In this document: positions 54,546 to 62,500 of the stretch, piece by piece
Layout of the letters: each line of letters opens with the position of its first letter
Numbering within the stretch: position 1 is the first letter of the stretch
Source of the DNA: CAYZXT01 sp964482515
Lineage (GTDB): Bacteria > Elusimicrobiota > Elusimicrobia > FEN-1173
DNA: 64,000 bases
Assembly: GCA_964482515.1 (NCBI GenBank)
Contig: CAYZXT010000008.1
Location: 35,334 to 99,333 of the forward strand
Direction of reading: 5' to 3'
Translations under genes and position numbers: made by a program
Notes under the pieces: model-generated
What the model was told of the DNA's origin: nothing
Seen by the model: the letters and a program-made list of their open reading frames with translations, nothing else
Database searches by the model: none

Positions 54546-54614
54546 TTTCGGAATTCGGAGTGCGGATTGCGGAACGCTAATTAATTCCACAATCTGAAAT
54601 CCGCAATCCCAAAT
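54544..54614. repeat. Gene-less copy of the GGATTKCG inverted repeat
   Basis: GATTTCGGAATTCGGAG...GATTGCGGAA (54544-54574) is inversely repeated as TTCCACAATCTGAAATC...CAATCCCAAAT (54585-54614), 10 bases apart. The iterons are the same type as those bordering the S23 gene at 16.8-17.25 kb. It separates the envC-like gene from ctpA. Confidence 0.65.
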
Positions 54615-54631
54615 AGAAAAAGGAGCATCTC

Positions 54632-55891
54632 ATGACGAAACGGCGACTCGCGCTCTGGGCTTCGGCCTCGGTTTTTCTGGTGGTCACGATTTTCCCTCCG
54701 GCCCGCTCCGGCGTCACCAGCGCTTATGAGCAAATCAAGCTGGTGGTGGACGTCCTTCAGTACGTCAAGGAGCAGTACGTGGAGGAGGCCGACACGAAGA
54801 ATTTGATATACGGCGCGGCCGCCGGCATGGTCCGTACCCTCGATCCTTTCAGTCAGTTCATGGAGCCGGACGCCCACAAAGAGATGAAGACCGAGACCGA
54901 GGGCGAGTTCGGCGGCCTCGGCATCCGCATCGCGGTGCGGGACGGCTGGCTGGTCGTCATGACGCCGCTCCCCGAGACGCCGGCCTATCGACTGGGCATA
55001 CTGCCGGGAGATAAAATCGTTCGCATCGAAGGCGAGAGCACCCAGGGGATCACGGTCATGGACGCGGTGAAGAAACTTCGCGGCAAACCCAAAACCAAGG
55101 TAACGATCACGATCCTCCGCGAAGGCGAACAGGAACCGAAGGACTACGTTGTCACGCGAGAGGTCATCAAAATCCAGAGCGTGAAGTTCGAGATGAAATC
55201 CGACGGGATAGGTTACCTGCGTTTGGCGGAGTTCATCGAGCCCAGCGTCAGCGATATCACCAAGGCCTTGAAGGAGCTGAAGACCCAGGGCATGACGTCC
55301 CTGGTCCTCGATCTCCGAAACAATCCCGGCGGGCTTCTGACCTCGGCCGTCGACGTGTCCAAATTGTTTTTGGGCGGAAACAAACTGATCGTTTATACGC
55401 AGGGGCGTTCGTCGCCCCGCCAGGAGTTCAAGGCGGACGCCACGGCGCCGTTCAGCGACTTGCCGTTGGTCCTTCTGGTGAACCACGGTTCGGCGTCGGC
55501 ATCGGAGATCGTGTCAGGCGCGGTTCAGGACCACAAGCGCGGACTGATCATCGGAAGCCAGACCTTCGGCAAGGGGAGCGTGCAGTCCATCATCGCGTTG
55601 GACGACGGATCGGCCCTTCGTTTGACGACGGCGAAATACTACACGCCGTCGGGCCGTACCATCCATCGCGACGAAAAAAGCAAGACGGGCGGGATCACGC
55701 CGGACATCCTGGTGGAAATCCCCAAGGAACTCGAAGCCAAGCTCTACGCCCAGGCCGAAGAAGTCTATGCCAAGGACAAGAAGCCGGTGTCCGCCGTGAA
55801 GCAGGAAGAACAGGTCAAGGACGAGGCCCTCGCGCACGCGCTCGAGGTGTTGAAAGCGCGGGCGCTCTTTGAAGGCGTGAAAAAAGGCTGA
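54632..55891 (+). CDS. S41 C-terminal processing peptidase (CtpA/Prc type)
   Basis: A 419-residue exported serine protease. The signal/anchor (1-25) is followed by a helical pre-domain (YEQIKLVVDVLQYVKEQYVE), a PDZ domain (about 88-165: FGGLGIRIAVRDGWLVV) and the S41 core. The catalytic pair fits Ser289 (in GSASASE) and Lys314 (in FGKGSVQ), 25 residues apart as in B. subtilis CtpB. AAGGAG lies 6 bases before ATG. Beside ftsX and the EnvC-like gene it may trim cell-wall hydrolase factors. Confidence 0.92.
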   Translation: MTKRRLALWASASVFLVVTIFPPARSGVTSAYEQIKLVVDVLQYVKEQYVEEADTKNLIYGAAAGMVRTLDPFSQFMEPDAHKEMKTETEGEFGGLGIRIAVRDGWLVVMTPLPETPAYRLGILPGDKIVRIEGESTQGITVMDAVKKLRGKPKTKVTITILREGEQEPKDYVVTREVIKIQSVKFEMKSDGIGYLRLAEFIEPSVSDITKALKELKTQGMTSLVLDLRNNPGGLLTSAVDVSKLFLGGNKLIVYTQGRSSPRQEFKADATAPFSDLPLVLLVNHGSASASEIVSGAVQDHKRGLIIGSQTFGKGSVQSIIALDDGSALRLTTAKYYTPSGRTIHRDEKSKTGGITPDILVEIPKELEAKLYAQAEEVYAKDKKPVSAVKQEEQVKDEALAHALEVLKARALFEGVKKG

Positions 55892-55923
55892 CCGGGCGGG
55901 CGTTTTTTTATTTGGGAGGCCGC

Positions 55924-56451
55924 ATGAAAAGGCTGTCTAACCAACGCGGCGGGATTCTTTTGAAGTTGTTCTTCATAATTTTTTTCGTTGCGGCCGGCGC
56001 GGCGGGATGGTTTTACTGGAAACACCGGCGCATGCCGTCGATCCAGGAATTGAAAAAAACCGAATCCGCGGCGACGCGCGAAGTTGCCAGGCTGGCGGAC
56101 CGTATCGGCGGGCAAAACGAGTCGGGCCCGGTGACGAAGGATTCCCGCGGGCTTTGTGCCTGGGTTCAATCCAAGGCGCGGGAATCGTTGGTGAAGCAAG
56201 GCCTGAAGGAAGCGGACGTTTTGAAGTCCTTCAACGCGGAGCGCCAGAAGGACGGCGTGTTGTGGATCGAGCATACCCTGGAGGTTCGCCGGCCCGCCGG
56301 GTTTCGTCCGGCTGTTTTCCGCCGGGACATCGAACATCTCGCCAAATCCAAGGGACTGGTTCTCCTGCGCGACGACAAGACGCCGGATTTGTGGACGATC
56401 GAAGTGGGGTATAAGGACCGGATTTTTGAGCGACTGATTTTGCGCAGCTGA
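55924..56451 (+). CDS. Hypothetical single-pass membrane protein
   Basis: A 175-residue protein with one membrane helix (about 14-36, LLKLFFIIFFVAAGAAGWFY) after a basic N-terminus and an outer domain of about 135 residues that I do not recognise (SRGLCAWVQSKARESLV, DKTPDLWTIEVGYKDRIFER). GGGAGG 5 bases upstream of ATG 55924 fixes the start. It lies 32 bases after ctpA and 24 bases before tsaD, so it is probably co-transcribed. Confidence 0.65.
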   Translation: MKRLSNQRGGILLKLFFIIFFVAAGAAGWFYWKHRRMPSIQELKKTESAATREVARLADRIGGQNESGPVTKDSRGLCAWVQSKARESLVKQGLKEADVLKSFNAERQKDGVLWIEHTLEVRRPAGFRPAVFRRDIEHLAKSKGLVLLRDDKTPDLWTIEVGYKDRIFERLILRS

Positions 56452-56475
56452 TGGATTTCAACTAAGGGGAGAAAC

Positions 56476-57528
56476 TTGTCGAAAAACCTACGAGTGCTCG
56501 GGATTGAAACGTCGTGCGATGAAACGGCGGCCGCGGTGGTGGAAGACGGCCGGCATATCTTGTCGAACGCCGTCGCCACCCAGATCGCCATCCATCAACC
56601 TTACGCCGGCGTGGTGCCGGAACTGGCGAGCCGCGCCCACCTTGAGAACCTGCAGGCCGTCCTCCAAATGGCGCTCAAGGGGCAAACGCGTCCCGGGTCC
56701 ACCGCTTTCCCCAAGACCCTTCCCGTGGACGCCATCGCCGTCACCGTCGGGCCGGGTTTGGTGGGTTCGCTTTTGATCGGCAAGATCACCGCCGAGATGC
56801 TGGCCTGGGTCTATCAAAAACCGCTCATTCCGGTGAACCACATGGAAGGGCATTTGTTTTCGGTGCTGCCGGCGAACCCGCACCTGGAGCCGCCCTATTT
56901 GGCGCTGGTTGCTTCGGGCGGACACACTGAACTGGTGCACGTCAAAGGGTACGGGAAATTCCACGTCCTGGGGCACACGCGGGACGACGCGGCCGGCGAA
57001 GCCTTCGACAAGGTCTCGAAGCTCCTGGGCCTGGGGTATCCGGGCGGCCCGGCCATCGACCGGCTCGCGCTGAAGGGGAATCCGGAGTCCGTGGATTTCC
57101 CCCGGCCTTTTTTGGAAGGGACCTGGGACTTTTCGTTCTCCGGGTTGAAGACCGCGGTCGTCTATTATGTGCGGGACAATCCCGCGGTGAAGTCATCCAA
57201 GAAACGCACGGCCAACGTTTGCGCGAGTTTTCAGGCCGCGGTGGTGGACGTGCTGGCGAAGAAGACGTTGGCCGCGGCGGAACACGTGGGCGCGAAGCAG
57301 ATCGTGGTCTGCGGCGGCGTGGCCGCCAACACGGCGTTGCGCCACCGGTTCGAGCATGACGGCAAAAAATTCAAAGTCCATTTCGCTCCCACGGCGTTGT
57401 GCACCGACAACGCGGTCATGATCGCCGTGGCGGGGTATTACAAGTTCATGCGGATGGCCGCTAAGAAGTTCGTCCCGAAGGCCATGCCGGTGGATTCCAC
57501 CCTCGCGCTCCAGGACTGGACGCGCTAG
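56476..57528 (+). CDS. tsaD: tRNA N6-adenosine threonylcarbamoyltransferase TsaD
   Basis: A 350-residue enzyme that completes the t6A modification at A37 of ANN-decoding tRNAs. The phosphate motif LGIETSCDETAAA opens the protein, and metal ligands His122 and His126 are in NHMEGHLFS. ASGGHTEL and CGGVAANTALR complete the ASKHA fold. TTG start with AAGGGGAG just upstream. Seven bases separate it from dusB, another tRNA-modifying enzyme. Confidence 0.95.
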   Translation: MSKNLRVLGIETSCDETAAAVVEDGRHILSNAVATQIAIHQPYAGVVPELASRAHLENLQAVLQMALKGQTRPGSTAFPKTLPVDAIAVTVGPGLVGSLLIGKITAEMLAWVYQKPLIPVNHMEGHLFSVLPANPHLEPPYLALVASGGHTELVHVKGYGKFHVLGHTRDDAAGEAFDKVSKLLGLGYPGGPAIDRLALKGNPESVDFPRPFLEGTWDFSFSGLKTAVVYYVRDNPAVKSSKKRTANVCASFQAAVVDVLAKKTLAAAEHVGAKQIVVCGGVAANTALRHRFEHDGKKFKVHFAPTALCTDNAVMIAVAGYYKFMRMAAKKFVPKAMPVDSTLALQDWTR

Positions 57529-57535
57529 AAACCCC

Positions 57536-58573
57536 ATGCCCGAACTCCGCATCGGCTCCCTCCGGTTGGACAATCCGTACATCCTGGCTCCCATGGCGGG
57601 AGTGAGCGACCCTCCTTTCCGCCGCCTGTGCCGCCGCGGCGGCGCGGGGATGGTCTGCGCGGAGATGGTTTCGTCCAACGCCCTCCATTTCGGCGATAAG
57701 AAATCCTACCGCATGCTGCAGACGTTTTCCGATGAACACCCCGTGAGCCTTCAGATCTTCGGTTCCGACCCGGAGCGTTTGGCGGAGGCCGCCCAAAAAG
57801 CCGAGGCGGCCGGCGCGGACCTGGTGGACTTGAACTGCGGTTGCCCGGTGCCGAAAATCACCAGCAACGGCGCGGGGTTCGCCCTCATGCAGAACGAAGG
57901 CCTTTTCGCGCGCTGCCTCGCGGCCATGGCCAAAGCCGTCAAAATTCCCGTGACCGTGAAGATCCGGCTCGGGCCCAAGGCGGGGGAAAATTGCGCGGTG
58001 CGTTTCGCCCAGGTGGCCGAATACGCCGGCGTTTCGGCCGTGGCCGTCCACGCGCGCAGCAAGGAGGCCCGCCACGCCGGGCCCGCGGATTTGGCGGCCC
58101 TGAGGGAAGTGGTTGATGCTGTCGACATCCCGGTCATCGGCAACGGCGGCATACGCCACGCGGACGACGCTCGCCGCATGTTGGAGGAATCCGGCTGCGC
58201 GGGCGTGATGGTCGGCCAGGCGGCGATGGGAAATCCGTTCCTGTTCCTGGAACTCAATGAAGGGGAAAAGAGCGCGGTTTCGCTGGACAAAAAGTTTGAA
58301 CTGTTGCGGGAACACGCGCAGATGAACGTGGAATATTTCGGCGAACACATGGGCGTGGCGCGGCTGCGCAAATTTATCCCGGCCTATGTCCGGGAACTGC
58401 CCTGCGCCGCGGATTTTCGCGGCAAGGTCTACTCGCAGAGCACGCTCGCAGACCTCCTGGCGATGATCGACGACTATCGCCGGTACCTTTCCGATTTTTA
58501 CCGACCGGGCATTGAGACCTCCGTTCCACCTTGGATGTCCCAGAGTTTTTCACCCACCCCTTTGGGCGCTTAA
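57536..58573 (+). CDS. dusB: tRNA-dihydrouridine synthase (DusB-like)
   Basis: A 345-residue FMN-dependent reductase of tRNA uridines. APMAGVSDPPFRRLCRRGG is the family start, Cys103 in LNCGCPVPKITSNGAG is the catalytic acid, VTVKIRLG carries the active-site Lys, and NGGIRHADDA binds FMN phosphate. Sequence favours the DusB group. It ends the tsaD-dusB unit; no clear terminator follows, and a new promoter begins 30 bases later. Confidence 0.92.
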   Translation: MPELRIGSLRLDNPYILAPMAGVSDPPFRRLCRRGGAGMVCAEMVSSNALHFGDKKSYRMLQTFSDEHPVSLQIFGSDPERLAEAAQKAEAAGADLVDLNCGCPVPKITSNGAGFALMQNEGLFARCLAAMAKAVKIPVTVKIRLGPKAGENCAVRFAQVAEYAGVSAVAVHARSKEARHAGPADLAALREVVDAVDIPVIGNGGIRHADDARRMLEESGCAGVMVGQAAMGNPFLFLELNEGEKSAVSLDKKFELLREHAQMNVEYFGEHMGVARLRKFIPAYVRELPCAADFRGKVYSQSTLADLLAMIDDYRRYLSDFYRPGIETSVPPWMSQSFSPTPLGA

Positions 58574-58602
58574 CGTACTTGGTTGTCATATTTTTATAAA
58601 CA

Positions 58603-58631
58603 TTGACAAAGCCGAATTATCGGGACATACT
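58603..58631 (+). promoter_or_regulatory. Predicted promoter of the MerR-receiver gene with spacer dyad
   Basis: TTGACA (58603-58608), 17-base spacer, CATACT (58626-58631). The spacer contains the dyad CCGA-ATTA-TCGG (58612-58623), placed where MerR proteins bind their promoters, so autoregulation is plausible. The spacer is 17 bases, not the 19-20 typical of MerR-activated promoters. Confidence 0.65.
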
Positions 58632-58739
58632 TTGGTACAACTCGGACGTTATCAATGGGAAAACGGGCGGCCATTTTTTTTAGGCTTGAACAGGAAGTGA
58701 GCAGTTTGTTGCGAGGTGCGATTTTTTGAGGGAGAACTC

Positions 58740-59375
58740 ATGAGTCCAAAGGAAGATGGTCTTCTGAAGATCAGTGAAATTGCGGAGCGAGCCAATGTTC
58801 TGCCATCCACCATACGCCACTACACGGACCTGGGACTGGTTCAATATGCCGCCACGACCGAGGGCGGCCACAGGCTTTATCATGAGACCGAAACAATGCT
58901 TCAGCTGGCGCGAATCAAACGTCTGGCAGCCCGCGGCCTCGCGCTGCCCGAAATCAAAGACCAGCTTTCGGGCAAAGGCAAGAAACGGATTTTGGTGGTG
59001 GACGACGAACCTGAAGTGCAGGATTTGGTCATGGATGTACTGAAGGACCGCTACCCTTTCGAGATCAAGTCCGCCATGGACGGATTCACCGCGGGGCGGC
59101 TCTTGGCGGATTTCGTTCCGGATCTCGTCATCCTTGATATCATGCTGCCCGGCATGAATGGTTTTGATGTTTGCAAACAGCTCCGTTCCGATCCCGATTT
59201 TATGGCGACGAAGATCATCGCCATCACGGGTTATGATACCCAGGAGAACCTGAAAAAGATCATGGACATCGGAGCGGACGCGTACTTGCCGAAGCCTTTA
59301 GAAATTCGTGAATTGGTAAAGTCCGTTGGCGAACTCTTAAAGATCGATTGGAATTCCCCGCCGCCAAAAGAGTAA
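58740..59375 (+). CDS. MerR DNA-binding domain fused to a response-regulator receiver domain
   Basis: A 211-residue regulator with unusual order: MerR winged helix first (residues 8-76: LLKISEIAERANVLPSTIRHY, GGHRLYHETE), then a REC domain (83-200). REC residues are intact: acidic pair Asp88-Asp89, phosphoacceptor Asp133, Thr163 and Lys185. It lacks the long MerR dimerisation helix and effector domain, so phosphorylation of REC probably replaces ligand binding. GGGAGA decides ATG 58740. No histidine kinase is nearby. It stands directly upstream of the giant surface protein. Confidence 0.85.
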   Translation: MSPKEDGLLKISEIAERANVLPSTIRHYTDLGLVQYAATTEGGHRLYHETETMLQLARIKRLAARGLALPEIKDQLSGKGKKRILVVDDEPEVQDLVMDVLKDRYPFEIKSAMDGFTAGRLLADFVPDLVILDIMLPGMNGFDVCKQLRSDPDFMATKIIAITGYDTQENLKKIMDIGADAYLPKPLEIRELVKSVGELLKIDWNSPPPKE

Positions 59376-59435
59376 TATCCTGTGCAACAGCGCTATTCCT
59401 TGAGGTATTTCCTTCCTTAGCACCGTTGTGTCCCA

Positions 59436-59470
59436 AGAGATTTTGAGTTAAATAAAGCCTGGAAATCTCT
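59436..59470. other. Hairpin in the leader region of the giant surface protein
   Basis: AGAGATTT (59436-59443) and AAATCTCT (59463-59470) form a perfect 8-base stem with a 19-base loop. A second weak stem AATAG/CTATT followed by eight T lies at about 59490-59520. They could end the regulator transcript or control the next gene. Confidence 0.4.
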
Positions 59471-59577
59471 ATATTTGCGCCGCATACTTAATAGTGGTTT
59501 GCAGGGCTATTTTTTTTGTCCGCCATCGAGAACTCAACAGCAGGGTTCGAATTAAGGACGGAAGAAATAATGTCTTT

Positions 59578-62500
59578 ATGAAATTTCTCCGATCACTCAT
59601 CGCCGCTGTGTTTATAACCGGCAGTCTGTCGATTTTATGGGCGGACGCGCCGGGGATCCTCAATTATCAGGGCAAGCTCACCGACCAGAACGGCAATCCC
59701 ATCACCGACGGCGCCGGCGTCGCCATGGAATTCTCCCTCTACAACGTCGCCAGCGGCGGCTCCTACCTCTTCCGCGAAAGCCGGGCCAACGTGCCCGTCG
59801 ACAACGGGGTGTTCACCGTGCAGATCGGGTCGGAGACGGCCGGCGGCATACCGAAATCCATCTTCCAAACAAACACCACACTCTACCTCGGCGTGAAAGT
59901 GGGGGCCGATGCGGAGATGACGCCGCGGGAGCGGTTGGTCAGCGCTCCCTACGCCTTGGCGATCGCGACGGGGAGCGTGGGGGCCAACGAGATCATCGAC
60001 AGCACGATCACGCTTTCGAAGGTGGACCTGGCGAGTTTTGACAGCCGTTATTCGGCGACAAGCCCGTCCACGATGACGGTGACCTATAGCGTGTTCATGG
60101 CGACGGCGGGAGGACGCGTGGGAGTGGGCACGACGGATCCGCAAAGCACGCTTCATGTGAACGGGGACTTGCGATTGAGGGATGGGGCCACAATTTATTA
60201 CGGATCTACAAATTTAACTTCTTTTGGAAACAACAATTTTCTTTTCGGGCTATCCGTGGGAGCTCCGCCCGGAGGTTATAACGTTGGATTTGCCGCGGGG
60301 ACATTCTCAGCCGGAGACAGGAACACCATGATGGGTTTTGCTTCAATGGCGGACTGCAACAACATGACCGGGAATACGGCTTATGGGTTCGGCGCAATGC
60401 GCTGTTTCGGAGGGAGCGGTACTTATACGGAAGGCAACACAGGCATTGGGAGTTCTTCTTTGTATCGTCTGGACGGAGGATACGCCAACACGGCTTTGGG
60501 ATATAGTAGTTTAGGCTTTACCACCGATGGGGACGAAAATGTCGGAGTGGGAATTGCGGCAGGCGAGTCTAACCAGGGGGGGAATGCGTTGACTTTGTTG
60601 GGCGCCTATGCGGATGTGGTCACGGATGGATTGGCCAACGCGACAGCCATCGGTTACAGAGCGCAGGTGGGGCAGAGCAATAGTTTGGTGTTGGGGAGCA
60701 CGGGCGCTTATGCCGTGAACGTCGGGATCGGCACCACGGCGCCGAATTACCGACTTCATGTGGCGAGCGGCGTAACCACGGGTACGATTTTCGCCGTCAG
60801 CACCGGTTCGGTGGATTTGTTCCGCGTGCTGGGGACGAGCGTGAATTTGAAAGTACCGCTGGTGTTCCCGGACGGCAGCGTGCAGGCGACGGCGGCGGGC
60901 GGGGCCAGCCAGTGGACCACCAATGGCTCAAGCATTGGGTATACAGGGAATGCAGTCGGAATCGGGACGACAAGTCCGTCCGCCAAACTCCAAATTAATG
61001 AGACATTCGCTTCCGGAACTATTGGGGCCAAAACGATGCTCTCTTCAAATCTTTCTCTGACCGATACGGCGGCCACGGATGTGAAAGGGCAATACATCGG
61101 CATGACATTTTCCGGAACGGGAGATACGGCGAATATTTACGGGAGCGACATTAACATCAATAAAACGGATGACGGCGCCGTGTCGGGTGTGTACGGGTCA
61201 AAGAAGGTCGTTTATGTCGGTCCGACTGGTGGCGGGGCCGCAAATATCTACGGCGATTATAATGATGTTACAAAAAATATCAATTCGTCATCTACCGGCG
61301 TGTACGGAACGAAATCCAGCGTGCTTGTCGAGGGTGACGCCACCACTATGATTGGCGGCGATTTCACCGCCGACGTCGGCGAATTCGGCGATATTTCAGA
61401 CTTGGCCGGTGTTCGGGCAACTGTGAACAGGGGATCCGCGGGGGCTGTTACGAATATGAGCGGATTGATTTCCAATGTCAATCTCATATTAGGCACCGTG
61501 ACCAATGTGTACGGCGGCCGGTTTACGGTATTGGTCGACGGCGGCGCAACGAACGCCTATGGAATAAAAATAGAGGCCATGCCGTCCGGATCGGGCCGGT
61601 GGTCGTTGTATTCCGATGGCGGGCTTTCCTATTTCAAAGATTCCGTTGGAATCGGAACGACGACGCCGAGCTACCGCCTTCAGGTGTCCAGCGGCGCGGG
61701 AACAACCGGAACGGTGTTCGCCGTGAGCACAGGCGCGGTCAACGTTTTTTCCGTCCTGGGGTCATCCGTGAACCTCAAGGTCCCCTTGGTGTTTCCCGAC
61801 GGCACGGTGCAGACGACGGCGGGCGGCGTGGCGAGCCAATGGACCACCAACGGCTCCAGCATCGGATACACGGCGGGGGGAGTGGGGATCGGAACCACCG
61901 CGCCGGCTTACAACATGGAAATATCCTCCGCTATTGAGCCCACTATTGGTTTTCTGAGCCAAGATACCGACATCGTTACCTACGACTCTATTGGATCAAT
62001 CCATTTCCGCGGGTTAGACAGCGGGCTTCGCACCGGAGCCATTATCCGGGCGATGGCCTGGGATGATTGGGGGGCCGACCCGCTCTCGGCAGAAACGGCC
62101 TTGGATATATATCTACAGAGTAGTGATGCTAATGATTTTCTGACGAAGCCATCGGTGCGTTTTGGAAACGGGTGGATTCAATTGGAGAATTATTACGACG
62201 AAGGAGGAGTTATACAGGGGATCACGGGAGATATCTTCGATTTCACAAATGCGGCCGGGGGGTACCAATTCCGCAAGGATACGAGCGGAACCACGCGGAT
62301 TTTGGGAATGTATTATCCGAACGCCGGGGAGAGCGGTTCGTTCCTTTTCGTTAATCCAACTTTGACGGCGATGGACGGCTCAGATGCGGTGAGGGGCATC
62401 CTGGTGGATTTGGCAAACGCGAACCATACGGGAAGCGGAAATATTTTAAAGGGCGTGGATATCGATTCCATTACCGGGGACGCTCAGGCTGTGGAGACGG

